Below, piece by piece: positions 1-9,183 of a DNA stretch of 49,518 nt (its first letter is position 1; each line of letters opens with the position of its first letter). The position numbers and the translations under genes are program-made. A model generated the notes under the pieces. The model saw only the letters and a program-made list of their open reading frames with translations, was not told the DNA's origin and ran no database searches. The DNA comes from an uncultured Lachnospiraceae bacterium (GTDB lineage: Bacteria; Bacillota; Clostridia; Lachnospirales; Lachnospiraceae): NCBI GenBank assembly GCA_910586025.1, contig CAJUIO010000014.1, forward strand, positions 1 to 49,518, read 5' to 3'.

Positions 1-67
1 TGCCGTAAGAGTTTAAAACAGAAGTGATTTTATCAATTCTTCTTTCATATGATTCGAATAATGCCAT
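1..67 (-). CDS. GGGtGRT protein, N-terminal part (runs off the window)
   Basis: Only the first 22 codons are inside the window. The start at 67 has a good ribosome site (AGGAGG, 76-81) on the minus strand. The protein begins MALFESYERRID, which matches the start of the GGGtGRT family as I remember it. That family is usually found directly downstream of a NifU-like Fe-S scaffold gene, and such a gene is the upstream neighbour here with a 19-base gap. The role of the family is not well defined; the pairing suggests Fe-S or redox metabolism. The identification rests on a short stretch plus context. Confidence 0.75.
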   Translation of the reverse strand, partial: MALFESYERRIDKITSVLNSYG

Positions 68-86
68 TTTATCATTCCTCCTATAA

Positions 87-779
87 TTATTCTTTTCTCG
101 GGTCGATGATCTTAACAGCATCATCTACACGGCCATACTGCCCGCAGGATTTCTCATATGCAGTTGTAGGGTCATCACCCTTCTTGATGAAGTCAGTCAT
201 CTTGCCAAGGTTAACGAACTTATAGCCAATGATCTCATTGTCAGCGTCAAGCGCGATGCCTGTCACATAACCTTCGGCCATTTCCAGATAACGGGGACCC
301 TTCTTCAAAGTGCCGTACATAGTACCCACCTGGCTTCTGAGACCCTTTCCAAGATCCTCAAGACCCGCGCCTACAGGAAGTCCGTCCTCGGAGAAAGCGC
401 TCTGGGAACGTCCGTAAACGATCTGTAAGAATAATTCCCTCATTGCTGTATTAATAGCATCGCATACAAGGTCAGTATTTAATGCTTCCATCACGGTCAG
501 GCCGGGAAGGATTTCGGCAGCCATAGCTGCGGAATGAGTCATGCCTGAACATCCGATAGTCTCAACCAGAGCTTCCTGGATGATACCCTCTTTCACATTC
601 AGAGTCAGCTTGCAGGCACCCTGCTGAGGCGCACACCAGCCTACGCCGTGTGTCAGACCGGAAATGTCTTCCACTTTTTTTGCCTGAACCCACTTAGCTT
701 CTTCGGGGATCGGCGCACAGCCATGATGAACACCCTGTGCTACTGTACACATTTCTTCAACTTCTTTTGAATAAATCAT
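87..779 (-). CDS. Iron-sulfur cluster assembly scaffold protein (NifU-like)
   Basis: The 230-aa product resembles the NifU/IscU-like scaffold proteins that pair with GGGtGRT proteins in Clostridia. Visible features are a cysteine-containing loop (ETIGCSGMTHSAAM, about residues 70-84), a second cysteine in WCAPQQGACK, and a late Cys in EKSCGQYG. Such Cys residues would hold a nascent Fe-S cluster. The frame is open 16 codons further upstream, but the start at 779 is preferred because AAAGGAG lies 8 bases before it. The downstream gene is the GGGtGRT gene, so the two probably form one transcript. The exact acceptor proteins are unknown. Confidence 0.85.
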   Translation of the reverse strand: MIYSKEVEEMCTVAQGVHHGCAPIPEEAKWVQAKKVEDISGLTHGVGWCAPQQGACKLTLNVKEGIIQEALVETIGCSGMTHSAAMAAEILPGLTVMEALNTDLVCDAINTAMRELFLQIVYGRSQSAFSEDGLPVGAGLEDLGKGLRSQVGTMYGTLKKGPRYLEMAEGYVTGIALDADNEIIGYKFVNLGKMTDFIKKGDDPTTAYEKSCGQYGRVDDAVKIIDPRKE

Positions 780-889
780 GTGAAAACTCCTTTCAATATG
801 TAGATATTTTTTAACGTTTCTACACAACTGCTACCGTGTTATATTTTCGCATAAATTGCATAAAAAATCCAGCACTTTTGAAACAAAAA

Positions 890-1555
890 TCAATGTTTTT
901 TGACGACTTCGCCCTGTTTCTTAAAAATGCTTCCCTCAGGGACACATCCCCTTACCATGGAGGTGGGATAAATGTTGGAATTTCTTCCGATCACGGTACC
1001 GGGATTCAGGACGCTGTTGCAGCCCACCTCCACGTGATCCCCCAGCATGGCACCGAACTTTTTGAGGCCGGTTTCCACCTTCTTCTCCCCGTTTTTTACC
1101 ACCACCAGAGTTTTATCGCTCTTTACGTTGGAGGTAATGGAGCCGGCACCCATATGTGCTTTAAAGCCGAGAATGCTGTCGCCCACATAATTGTAATGAG
1201 GCACCTGCACCTTGTTAAAAAGAATCACGTTCTTCAGCTCCGTGGAATTTCCCACCACAGCTCCCGCACCCACAATGGCATTGCCTCTGATAAAGGCACA
1301 GTGACGGATCTCCGCCTCCTCGTCAATAATGGCGGGGCCGTTGATGCAGGCAGTCGGAGCCACGGCTGCGGAATTGGCGATCCAGACATGCTCCTTCACC
1401 TCCGTAAAACGATCCCTGGGGAGCCTGCTTCCCAGCTCAAGAATAAAGCCGCCGATCTGGGAGAGCAGCTCCCAGGGATACCGGGCCCGGCCCATAAGCT
1501 CTGACGCGATAGTCTCGTCCAGGTTGTAAAGATTGCTGATTTCAAATTGTTCCAT
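890..1555 (-). CDS. Left-handed beta-helix acyltransferase / GlmU C-terminal-like protein
   Basis: The 221-aa protein consists mostly of hexapeptide-repeat-like turns (for example AVAPTACINGPAIIDEEAEI and VGAGAVVGNSTELKNVI), the signature of left-handed beta-helix acetyltransferases. It resembles the C-terminal half of GlmU and is often annotated as UDP-GlcNAc pyrophosphorylase or acyltransferase in Clostridia. The nucleotidyltransferase half of GlmU is absent, so it cannot be a complete GlmU. The donor and acceptor cannot be read from sequence; acetyl-CoA and a sugar nucleotide are likely by family. It follows the MazG-like gene closely (29 bases) and may be cotranscribed with it. A long plus-strand ORF at 836-1504 is its shadow. 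Confidence 0.75.
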   Translation of the reverse strand: MEQFEISNLYNLDETIASELMGRARYPWELLSQIGGFILELGSRLPRDRFTEVKEHVWIANSAAVAPTACINGPAIIDEEAEIRHCAFIRGNAIVGAGAVVGNSTELKNVILFNKVQVPHYNYVGDSILGFKAHMGAGSITSNVKSDKTLVVVKNGEKKVETGLKKFGAMLGDHVEVGCNSVLNPGTVIGRNSNIYPTSMVRGCVPEGSIFKKQGEVVKKH

Positions 1556-1584
1556 ACTGATTCTCCTTTATTTCGTTATAAAGA

Positions 1585-1917
1585 TTAATATTGCCAGCGC
1601 TCCAAATTCTTTTCAAATTTCTCTACATATGTCTGCTTCAATTCTTCCGCAGTAATTCCATAGCAAAGCATTACGTCATTGTAGTACATAAGCACATCCG
1701 CCATTTCTTCAATCAAATCTTTGCGTAGTTTTTCATCCGTAGCTGCATTCAACCCACCATTCTTCTTGACAATATCAATGACTTCGCCAATCTCTCCCAC
1801 CATCCAGAGCAGTTTGTTCGCTCCTGTTTCCACACAGATCGGCTCCCATCTGTTCTTATATCTATCCTGCAGGGCTCTCTGCATTTCCTGCATTTCATTG
1901 ATGCCAAAATCAGCCAT
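1585..1917 (-). CDS. MazG-like nucleotide pyrophosphohydrolase
   Basis: This is a short all-alpha protein of 110 aa with the MazG-type metal-binding pattern: EIGEVIDIV (about residues 42-50) followed by EEMADVLMYYND (about 70-81), i.e. ExxE then ExxD. Such enzymes hydrolyse nucleoside triphosphates to the monophosphate and pyrophosphate, often for house-cleaning of damaged nucleotides. The length fits the small single-domain subgroup rather than the two-domain MazG. It lies downstream of topB across a hairpin and upstream of the acyltransferase. The substrate is not predictable. Confidence 0.8.
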   Translation of the reverse strand: MADFGINEMQEMQRALQDRYKNRWEPICVETGANKLLWMVGEIGEVIDIVKKNGGLNAATDEKLRKDLIEEMADVLMYYNDVMLCYGITAEELKQTYVEKFEKNLERWQY

Positions 1918-1952
1918 TCTGCTTTCCTCCGTAAATCTGTCAAGTCAACCTC

Positions 1953-1980
1953 CCCGCAGCATTCGTCAAATGCCTGCGGG
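1953..1980 (-). terminator. Hairpin between topB and the MazG-like gene
   Basis: CCCGCAGCATT (1953-1963) pairs with AATGCCTGCGGG (1969-1980) with one bulged base, in the gap after topB. There is no long T tract, so it may be a weak terminator or an mRNA-processing or stability stem rather than a full stop. Confidence 0.4.
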
Positions 1981-2003
1981 AATCAATTTCCATACAATTA
2001 TAA

Positions 2004-4064
2004 CTATTTCTTATAGTTTTGGGCCGCCGCATGAAACTGCCGGTTTAAGGCAACCTGATTGCTCAGCTGCTTTACGATATTGGTTCTGCGCCTCACAAAA
2101 TCATCCAGCTTTTTCATATACTCCTCCTGCGTGATCGTCCCCTCTGCAACCATAGTAAGCCCCTTTTCCCAGCTGGCAGTGAGCGCCGGGTCGAGCAGAG
2201 GGCGGATGGAACTGCTTACCACCTCATAGATCATTTCCCCCATCAGCGTTGGCGTGATAATCTGTGTCTTCTTGTTCAGGGCAAGATATTGGATATTCAC
2301 AAGCTTTTTCAGAATCTCCGCCCTGGTGGCGCTGGTTCCGATTCCGCTTCCCTTGATCTGCGCCCGCAGTTCCTCGTCCTCAATAAACTGTCCGGCGTTT
2401 TCCATGGTCAGTATCATGGTTCCGGAATTATAGCGCTTGGGCGGGGAGGTCTCCCCCTCCTTGATGGAGAACTCACCAAGAGGAAGCTTTGTGCCCTTGC
2501 GTATTTTGTTCAGCGCTTCCATAAATTCCCTGTCGATTCCCGTCTCGGCAAGCTCCTGATTCTCCGGGGAGTCTCCCTCCCCCTGACCTTCCTTTTCCGG
2601 CTTTGCATTTTCACCGCCGCCCGGCGCATTTCCTTTCCTCTGGGAGAAGGAAAAACGGCTTACCGCAAGATAGCCCTCCTCCTCGAGCACCCTGAATCCC
2701 GCAAAAAATTTTTCTCCCTTCACGCCAAGGACAAGGTTTATTTTGCGGTACACAGCCGCAGGATAAAAAATGCTCAGGAAACGTCTTACTATAATCTCAT
2801 AGACCCTTGCCGCCGTCTGGCTCACAGAGCGCAGGCTCCCAAGCCCCTGTCCGGTGGGAATAATGGCATAGTGGTCCGTGATCTGCTTATCATTAACATA
2901 TCTGGTCTTTGCGATCTGCTTATATGAGCCTGTCTCAAGAACATGCTGCGCCTCATCTCTTACGGTTTCATAACCGGTAAGCCCCTTCAGATTTTTGTGA
3001 ATCTCCTTGGAAACCGCCGTGGATAGAACCCGGGCATCCGTTCTCGGATAGGTTGTCAGCTTCTTTTCGTAGAGCTCCTGGGCAATCCGCAGCGTCTCGT
3101 CAGGACTGATCTTAAAATATTTGGAGCAGTCATTTTGAAGCTCGGCCAGATTGTATAAAAGCGGCGGATTCTTCGTCTCCTTTTTCTTTTCCGCAGATTC
3201 CACAACCGCATCCTCCACAGGTGCCTGCGTCAGGAAATCGATGAGCTTCTGAGCGCTCTCCTTTTCCTTAAAGCCATTTTCCTTATAAAGTACGGGCGAG
3301 GAGGCATATCTGCTTCCCTCCACGGCTCTCCACTCAAAATCAAAGCTTCTGCCATATATCTGCTCCTTGAGAAGGACACGATAAAAAGGGGTCTTCACAA
3401 ACCCCCTGATCTCTCGCTCCCTGTTCACCACCATCCCCAGCACACAGGTCATGACCCGTCCCACTGACACCACCGCCCGGTCCGTCTTCAGATAAGATTT
3501 GATGCTGTTTCCGTACTTTAAGGTGAGCACTCTCGAAAAATTGATTCCCATCAGATAATCTTCTTTGGCCCGCAGATAGGCGGCGGCACAGAGATTGTCA
3601 TATTCAGAAAGATCCTTAGCCTCCCGGATCCCACGCTTGATCTCCTCCTCTGTCTGGGAATCAATCCACACTCTCTTTCTGTTCTTTCCTTTTACACCGG
3701 CCTGACGCTCCACCAGACGGTAGATATACTCTCCCTCCCGTCCGGAGTCCGTACACACATAGATTGTTTCCACATCCTGCCGGGTGAGAAGCCCGCTGAC
3801 AATCTGAAACTGCTTCTTAACGCTTTCGATCACTTCATATTTAAACTCAAGGGGAATAAAGGGGATGGTCTCCAAAGACCACCTCTTATATTTTTCGTCA
3901 TAAGCCTCGGGATAGCTCATTGTGACAAGATGCCCCACGCACCATGTCACAATGGCATCCTGAGATTCCAGATATCCGTCACGGTTACCGGCATTTAATT
4001 GCAGCACCCTGGCAAATTCCCTTGCGACGCTTGGTTTCTCCGCAATAAATAAATTCTTTCCCAT
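2004..4064 (-). CDS. topB: DNA topoisomerase III
   Basis: This type IA topoisomerase has 686 aa. The N-terminal Toprim domain has LFIAEKPSVARE (residues 5-16) and the acidic motif CTDSGREGEYI (near 107). The active-site tyrosine lies in LTTYPRTDAR (near 340). The enzyme cuts one strand and decatenates replication and recombination intermediates. The C-terminal part contains the usual GTSATRAEI-type motif (IGTSATRAEIL). It starts 1 base after asd ends, so translation is probably coupled. Length and motifs fit the Firmicutes chromosomal form. Confidence 0.93.
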   Translation of the reverse strand: MGKNLFIAEKPSVAREFARVLQLNAGNRDGYLESQDAIVTWCVGHLVTMSYPEAYDEKYKRWSLETIPFIPLEFKYEVIESVKKQFQIVSGLLTRQDVETIYVCTDSGREGEYIYRLVERQAGVKGKNRKRVWIDSQTEEEIKRGIREAKDLSEYDNLCAAAYLRAKEDYLMGINFSRVLTLKYGNSIKSYLKTDRAVVSVGRVMTCVLGMVVNREREIRGFVKTPFYRVLLKEQIYGRSFDFEWRAVEGSRYASSPVLYKENGFKEKESAQKLIDFLTQAPVEDAVVESAEKKKETKNPPLLYNLAELQNDCSKYFKISPDETLRIAQELYEKKLTTYPRTDARVLSTAVSKEIHKNLKGLTGYETVRDEAQHVLETGSYKQIAKTRYVNDKQITDHYAIIPTGQGLGSLRSVSQTAARVYEIIVRRFLSIFYPAAVYRKINLVLGVKGEKFFAGFRVLEEEGYLAVSRFSFSQRKGNAPGGGENAKPEKEGQGEGDSPENQELAETGIDREFMEALNKIRKGTKLPLGEFSIKEGETSPPKRYNSGTMILTMENAGQFIEDEELRAQIKGSGIGTSATRAEILKKLVNIQYLALNKKTQIITPTLMGEMIYEVVSSSIRPLLDPALTASWEKGLTMVAEGTITQEEYMKKLDDFVRRRTNIVKQLSNQVALNRQFHAAAQNYKK

Positions 4065-4065
4065 G

Positions 4066-5154
4066 CTACTCTTTTCTGGAAATATATCCCTGGGCCTTCA
4101 GAAGCTCTGCGCAGAGCACGGCTCCTCCTGCGGCGCCTCTCACCGTATTGTGTGAGAGTCCCACAAACTTCCAGTCATACACCGTATCCTTCCGGAGACG
4201 TCCCACGCTGATTCCCATGCCCTTTTCAAAATCCACGTCCAGATTTACCTGCGGCCTGTTGTCCTCCTCCAGATACTGGATAAACTGCTTCGGCGCACTG
4301 GGCAAGTCAAGCTTCTGGGGCAGTCCCTGAAAGCCTGCCAATTTTTCAATAAGCTCTTCCTTTGAGGGATCCTTTCTCAATTTTACAAACACAGATGCCG
4401 TATGTCCGTTGAGAACAGGCACACGGATACACTGACAGGTGATAACCGGGGACTGTGCGGGCACAATCACGCCGTCTTTGATTTCACCCCAGATCCGCAG
4501 AGGCTCCTTCTCGCTCTTTTCCTCCTCGCCGCCGATATAGGGAATGATGTTCTCCACCATTTCCGGCCAGTCCTTAAAGGTTTTTCCCGCACCTGAGATT
4601 GCCTGATAGGTGGATGCCACCACTTCGTAAGGCTCGAATTCCTTCCATGCGGTGAGAACAGGCGCATAGCTCTGGATGGAACAGTTGGGCTTAACGGCCA
4701 CAAATCCTCTTTCGGTTCCAAGCCTCTTCTTTTGAAAAGGAATCACGTCAAAATGCTCCGGATTGATCTCCGGAACCACCATGGGTACATCCGGTGTCCA
4801 GCGGTGTGCCGAATTGTTGGAAACCACAGGGGTTTCTGTCCTGGCATACTCCTCCTCGATCTTTTTGATCTCCTCCTTGGTCATATCCACGGCGCTGAAC
4901 ACAAAATCCACCTCGTCAGCAACCTTCTCCACCTCGTTTACATTCATAACCAGGATGCTTTTTACCGCCTCGGGCATGGGAGTCGTCATCTTCCATCTCT
5001 CCCCTACGGCTTCCTCATAAGTTTTTCCGGCAGAACGGGGACTTGCCGCAATGGTGGTCACCTCAAACCAGGGATGGTTTTCCAGCAGGGCGATAAATCT
5101 CTGCCCCACCATGCCGGTTCCGCCTAAAATACCTACTCTCAGTTTTTCACTCAT
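4066..5154 (-). CDS. asd: Aspartate-semialdehyde dehydrogenase
   Basis: The enzyme reduces aspartyl-4-phosphate to aspartate-semialdehyde with NADPH in the lysine/threonine/methionine and diaminopimelate pathway. The 362-aa protein starts with the Rossmann motif GILGGTGMVGQR (about residues 8-19). It has the catalytic cysteine in KPNCSIQSY and a likely catalytic histidine in the GHTASVFVKL region. Length and motif spacing resemble the branch first known from archaea and fungi, which is also common in Clostridia. It lies between argH (6 bases) and topB (1 base), which suggests a single transcript from the argH promoter. Confidence 0.93.
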   Translation of the reverse strand: MSEKLRVGILGGTGMVGQRFIALLENHPWFEVTTIAASPRSAGKTYEEAVGERWKMTTPMPEAVKSILVMNVNEVEKVADEVDFVFSAVDMTKEEIKKIEEEYARTETPVVSNNSAHRWTPDVPMVVPEINPEHFDVIPFQKKRLGTERGFVAVKPNCSIQSYAPVLTAWKEFEPYEVVASTYQAISGAGKTFKDWPEMVENIIPYIGGEEEKSEKEPLRIWGEIKDGVIVPAQSPVITCQCIRVPVLNGHTASVFVKLRKDPSKEELIEKLAGFQGLPQKLDLPSAPKQFIQYLEEDNRPQVNLDVDFEKGMGISVGRLRKDTVYDWKFVGLSHNTVRGAAGGAVLCAELLKAQGYISRKE

Positions 5155-5160
5155 TTTTCA

Positions 5161-6570
5161 TCACTCCTCATTGTTGACATTAGTATCTTCACTCAGGGCT
5201 TTGAGAAATTCCCTGTTTTTCCCAATTACATCCTCCATGGCCTCACGCCCGGGCGCTCCCACGGTCAGCCGCTTCTCCACGCAGGTCTTAAGGCTTATGG
5301 CTTCATAGACATCAGCCTCAAACACGGGACTGATCTCCTTGAGCTCTTCGAGAGACAATGCGTCTATGGAGGTGTTTTTCTCCAGACAGTACAATACCAG
5401 CCTTCCGATAATTTCATGGGCATCCCGGAAGGGCACGCTGCGGTTAACCAGATAATCCGCCGCATCTGTCGCATTTGTGAATCCCCGCATTGCGCTCTGT
5501 TCCATGACCTTATGATTGAATCTGATGGTGGAGAGCATGCCGTTAAAAAGAATCAGACAGCTTTTCACCGTGTCTATGGCATCAAAGGCGACCTCCTTAT
5601 CCTCCTGCATATCTTTATTATATGCGAGAGGGATCCCTTTCATGGTAGTGAGCAGACTCATAAGGGCCCCGTAGACACGGCCGGTCTTGCCCCTGACCAG
5701 CTCCGCAATGTCCGGGTTTTTCTTCTGGGGCATGATGCTGCTTCCGGTGGAAAATCCGTCGTCAATCTCCACAAAGCGGTATTCATTTGAATTCCAGATA
5801 ATGATTTCCTCTGAAAAGCGACTCAGATGCATCATGATTGTGGAGAGGGCCGCAAGGAACTCGATCAGATAGTCCCGGTCCGCCACGGAATCCATGCTGT
5901 TAAGCGTCGGCCCTTCAAAGCCCATAAGACTGGAGGTATAATCCCGGTCCAGCGGATAAGTAGTTCCCGCAAAGGCTCCCGAGCCCAGGGGACAGTAATT
6001 CATTCTCTTATAAATATCCTGAAGCCGCAGCACATCCCTCTTAAACATTTCGAAGTATGCCCCCATGTGATGGGCCAGCGTGGTAGGCTGAGCCTTCTGC
6101 AGATGGGTAAAGCCCGGCATATATGTAGCAAGGTTCCCTTCCATGATTCTCAGAAGCGTTTCAAGGAGCTCCCTCAGACATTCCGTTACATTCAGAACCT
6201 CAAGTCTCGTATAAAGCTTCATGTCAAGGGCCACCTGGTCGTTTCTGCTGCGGCCCGTGTGGAGCTTTTTGCCGGCCTCTCCGATCCGCTCGGTCAGTAC
6301 CGCCTCCACAAAGCTGTGAATATCCTCGTATTCCCCGGTGATAGAGAGCCTTCCCTCCTCCACATCGTTGCGGATTCCTGTAAGGCCTTTAATGATGGAA
6401 TCCTTCTCCCCGCCTGTCAAAATCCCCTGCCGGGCCAGCATGATCACATGTGCGATGCTGCCCTCTATATCCTGTTTAAACAGACGTTTGTCAAAGGTGA
6501 TGGATGCATTGAAATCATACACCATCTGGTCAGTCTTTCCGGTAAAACGTCCGCCCCATAATTGAGCCAT
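5161..6570 (-). CDS. argH: Argininosuccinate lyase
   Basis: Argininosuccinate lyase catalyses the last step of arginine synthesis, splitting argininosuccinate into arginine and fumarate. The 469-aa product has the family signature GSSIMPQKKNPD, the TGRSRNDQVA motif and THLQKAQPT. It is full length and starts with MAQLWGGRF, with AAGGAG upstream. The promoter at 6608-6636 drives it, and asd and topB follow on the same strand. ArgG is not in the window. Confidence 0.95.
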   Translation of the reverse strand: MAQLWGGRFTGKTDQMVYDFNASITFDKRLFKQDIEGSIAHVIMLARQGILTGGEKDSIIKGLTGIRNDVEEGRLSITGEYEDIHSFVEAVLTERIGEAGKKLHTGRSRNDQVALDMKLYTRLEVLNVTECLRELLETLLRIMEGNLATYMPGFTHLQKAQPTTLAHHMGAYFEMFKRDVLRLQDIYKRMNYCPLGSGAFAGTTYPLDRDYTSSLMGFEGPTLNSMDSVADRDYLIEFLAALSTIMMHLSRFSEEIIIWNSNEYRFVEIDDGFSTGSSIMPQKKNPDIAELVRGKTGRVYGALMSLLTTMKGIPLAYNKDMQEDKEVAFDAIDTVKSCLILFNGMLSTIRFNHKVMEQSAMRGFTNATDAADYLVNRSVPFRDAHEIIGRLVLYCLEKNTSIDALSLEELKEISPVFEADVYEAISLKTCVEKRLTVGAPGREAMEDVIGKNREFLKALSEDTNVNNEE

Positions 6571-6607
6571 ATAGTCAGTCTCCTTCCGGTTCTAAAATCT
6601 GACTTTG

Positions 6608-6636
6608 ATACTACCATATTTTTTTTCCCTTTTCAA
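6608..6636 (-). promoter_or_regulatory. Sigma-A promoter of argH-asd-topB
   Basis: On the minus strand TTGAAA (6636-6631) is followed by a 17-base spacer and TAGTAT (6613-6608). The predicted start near 6601 leaves a leader of about 30 bases before the argH start at 6570. Hexamers and spacing are near consensus. Confidence 0.75.
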
Positions 6637-6723
6637 TGTTTTAAAAGAAAGTATTTTTATCGGATTTTACACATAAATCCGACAAAATCATAAACTAAAC
6701 TATAAGAAATTGGAGGGATCATT

Positions 6724-6866
6724 ATGAATCAGCCTATTTTGACCTGCCGGAACGTGTGCTTTTCCTATCATAGTCTAAGCGGCGAAACACAGGCCTTGCG
6801 TAATATATCATTTCAGCTGAACAGAGGTGAGTTTGTGGCAATTGTCGGCCCGAGCGGATGCGGCAA
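6724..6866 (+). pseudogene. ABC transporter ATP-binding protein, 5' half (cut in Walker A by the element)
   Basis: The start at 6724 has GGAGGG upstream. The 46 codons up to 6861 encode a normal ABC ATPase N-terminus ending in IVGPSGC, and GGC of the Walker A motif follows at 6862. The frame then enters the element and stops at 6924. The missing part (GKSTLLSL onward) resumes in the same frame at 42543. The rejoined protein would be 258 aa, the usual size for SsuB/TauB/ThiZ-type ATPases. With the P-loop divided, neither half can bind ATP, so the transporter should be inactive while the element is integrated. Confidence 0.9.
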
Positions 6867-8589
6867 TGCGATGGTACGATTGAGGAAATTTTGTCTCCCA
6901 CTGCTGCTTATATTTCCCCCATAAAAGAGAATAAAGGGCCCGGTGCTTTTTATGCACCGGGCTCTTTAGATAAATATGCGCCAATTCACCATCCCAGACT
7001 ACCTTCTCTAATATGCTGCTTAAGAACTCCCGTTTCTTTATAATACTTAATTCCGGAAAAATCCGGTTAAAATCAGAGTACTGTCTCACTAACTCATCAA
7101 TCATCTTTCCGTCCTCTTTTTCATTTGCCGATTTATTTTGCAGCTCTTCCAATCTGCTTTCCAGCTGCCGCATTTCCTGATCCAGTCCGTCTATCTGAGT
7201 TACAATATAAGCGGCCGCTGTTCCCCCGTCTGTATTGCTGACCAAAGCTACCAGGTTCTGGATTTGTTTCTGTTTCTTATCTCTTTCTTTTATCAAAATT
7301 TCCCTTTCGTCCATTTTATAATCCTCATTATTTAGTATTTCCTTTTTTAATTCCCTCAAAAGAGGGATAACACCTTCGTCCGGACTAACATATTTCAGGA
7401 TTTCTCTGCATACTGCTTCATCCAGCGTATTACCATGAACATTCGCTGTATCGCACATCCGGCCGTTTGTCTGGTCTTTGTATGTACATAAATATGCAAA
7501 CGTCCGTTCTCCCCGTTCCGTCAGACGATTCGCCGGATAGTTTTTGGGTCTCATGGAATGACCGCATTTGCAGAAAATCATTCCTGACAGCAGACTGACC
7601 GGATTCTGTATTCTCCTGAAGGTTTCTCCTTTAACCTTATTCCTTTCAAGCAGCTGCTGTACTTTAACAAAATCTCTGCCTGAAAGAATTCCCTTATGCT
7701 TCCCTTTGGAAATAATCCATTCCTCCAGCTTTGCCGGCCTGCTCTTATACCGGCTGGAAGAGGTTTTGGCATAACTCATGAGACCGGAAATTCCGTCCAG
7801 TTCCTCTTCCTCTATACACACCTGACAACCCAGCCCGCAATAATATTGATATCCTTCCTGGTCCGCTCTGCAATACACCGGATTTGTCAGGATATCCCGA
7901 ATGGTTGTAATTGCGAATTCATTCCCGTTTCTTGTCTTCTTTCCTTCAACCAGAAGCTGCGATAAAACTCCGTTCAGAGACTGGCATTCCAGAAATTTAT
8001 CAAAAATTCCCCTGACCATATACATTTCCTCTTCCTGAATCTGAAGGTGAAAAAAGGATTTTTTCTTGCCTTTGCCAGAATCCTTTTCCTGTTTTACAGA
8101 TATGAACCCGAGCGGAGTATTCCCGCCAAGCCATCTTCCGGTTCTGGCAAGCATAATCATGTTATCCCGAACACGCTCCGCAATCTGTTCACGCTCCATT
8201 TGTGCGAGTACCCCGGAAAACAGAAGCATAGCTTTTCCTATCGGTGTGGATGTGTCAAACTTTTCTTTAATAGATACAAAAGAGATATTAAGCTTCTCCA
8301 GCGTTTCCATCAGTGAAGCCAAATCCACCAGATTTCTGCCGAGACGATCCAGTTTATAACAGACCAGGTAATCGACCTTTTCATGCTTAATAACTTTCAT
8401 CATCTCCCTGAACTGCGGCCTGTTGGTATTTTTTCCCGAGAAACCTTCATCCTCATATACAGAAATTTCCGCATCTTCACTCCCCTCTATAAAACGCTCA
8501 ATATATTCCTTACACATGGTGATCTGATTCTCCACGCTCTCCCCTTTACCCGTCCATTTCGACTTTCTGCTATATATGATAATACGCAT
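6808..8589 (-). CDS. Large serine recombinase (element integrase)
   Basis: The 593-aa protein has an N-terminal resolvase domain with the catalytic serine in YSRKS (Ser10) and the arginine motif LDRLGRN. A recombinase domain follows. A zinc ribbon (CKCGHSM, later LCTYKDQ and MCDT) and a coiled-coil-like region lie in the C-terminal half. The start at 8589 is chosen for AAAAGGAG upstream; the frame is open to 8682. The gene reads through attL: the last 17 residues (after RIA) are antisense to the host ABC gene. In the circular element the same frame would instead run into the HTH gene at 42542-42051. The enzyme presumably catalyses integration at GGCAA. Confidence 0.92.
   Translation of the reverse strand: MRIIIYSRKSKWTGKGESVENQITMCKEYIERFIEGSEDAEISVYEDEGFSGKNTNRPQFREMMKVIKHEKVDYLVCYKLDRLGRNLVDLASLMETLEKLNISFVSIKEKFDTSTPIGKAMLLFSGVLAQMEREQIAERVRDNMIMLARTGRWLGGNTPLGFISVKQEKDSGKGKKKSFFHLQIQEEEMYMVRGIFDKFLECQSLNGVLSQLLVEGKKTRNGNEFAITTIRDILTNPVYCRADQEGYQYYCGLGCQVCIEEEELDGISGLMSYAKTSSSRYKSRPAKLEEWIISKGKHKGILSGRDFVKVQQLLERNKVKGETFRRIQNPVSLLSGMIFCKCGHSMRPKNYPANRLTERGERTFAYLCTYKDQTNGRMCDTANVHGNTLDEAVCREILKYVSPDEGVIPLLRELKKEILNNEDYKMDEREILIKERDKKQKQIQNLVALVSNTDGGTAAAYIVTQIDGLDQEMRQLESRLEELQNKSANEKEDGKMIDELVRQYSDFNRIFPELSIIKKREFLSSILEKVVWDGELAHIYLKSPVHKKHRALYSLLWGKYKQQWETKFPQSYHRIAASARADNCHKLTSVQLK
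6862..6866. other. Left attachment site core (attL)
   Basis: GGCAA is shared exactly with 42543-42547. To its left is the ABC gene (GATGC). To its right is element sequence (TGCGATGG). Joining the outer flanks gives GATGC-GGCAA-ATCCAC, the uninterrupted Walker A codons. Confidence 0.85.
6938..6962. terminator. Hairpin inside the recombinase 3' coding region
   Basis: GCCCGGTGC (6938-6946) pairs perfectly with GCACCGGGC (6954-6962). T-rich sequence follows on both strands (TCTTTA on plus, CCCTTTATT on minus). On the plus strand it could stop transcription coming from the split ABC gene. It lies within recombinase codons. Confidence 0.5.
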
Positions 8590-8709
8590 ATTCTGACTTT
8601 CTCCTTTTTGGTATTTTATTTTCTTACAGCTTTTCCTTATACCCATGCAATAAAAGAAGACGTTCAGAATGCCTGTTAACATTTCTGAACGCCTTTCATA
8701 TTCAAGAAT

Positions 8710-9183
8710 CTATATCCGGTTTTTCAAACGGTACTTCCGTCTGATCTCTTCCAGAAGCATGTCCTTAAACTGGCAGAATTCTATCCAATCTCCCGGCCCG
8801 AAGCTCATCATTTTTCCATCTGTAAAGCTTACGGTATTGACCGCAAAATGGATGTGGGGATTATCAGTATCCAGATGCACACCCCAGAACACCTGAAACC
8901 GAGGCTGGAAAAACAGGGTCAGGCTTGCCGCCATATACTGAATCTGCGGCAGCTCCAGCCAGCATTTTCCGTCCCAGGAAAAAATGAAATGCTTTACCTG
9001 CCTTCCTCCGGACTTATTCCAGAACCGTTTTACAGCCTTAAACTCCGCAACAATTGATTCCGGACTTTCCATACTGATCCCCCATCCGCCCGATATCTCA
9101 CTTCTTTCTGCGATATAGAAAATAAGATTTTCCACGGCATCCACGTTATCATACGCCTTATCTATCACTTTTAAAATCCCCAT
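8710..9183 (-). CDS. Relaxase, MOB_P-like N-terminal domain only
   Basis: This 157-aa protein has the relaxase metal-binding motif HLDTDNPHIHFAVNTVSF (about residues 102-119), a conserved HFIFSWDG strand and a candidate catalytic tyrosine in LIFYIAE (near residue 24). Relaxases nick oriT and pilot single-stranded DNA in conjugation. Complete relaxases of this type are usually 300-500 aa, so this is either a minimal catalytic domain or a shortened gene. It follows the MobC-like gene and a 29-aa ORF with overlapping stop and start codons. A second relaxase piece lies at 30918-31124. Confidence 0.8.
   Translation of the reverse strand: MGILKVIDKAYDNVDAVENLIFYIAERSEISGGWGISMESPESIVAEFKAVKRFWNKSGGRQVKHFIFSWDGKCWLELPQIQYMAASLTLFFQPRFQVFWGVHLDTDNPHIHFAVNTVSFTDGKMMSFGPGDWIEFCQFKDMLLEEIRRKYRLKNRI

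Noticed and set aside
836..1504. 222-codon plus-strand ORF
   Set aside because: Antisense to the acyltransferase gene; no ribosome site and no recognisable protein pattern.
5827..6561. 244-codon plus-strand ORF
   Set aside because: Shadow of argH in another frame.
6679..6706. Promoter CCGACA-16-TATAAG for the ABC gene
   Set aside because: Predicted transcript would start at the ribosome site, leaving too short a leader; poor -35.
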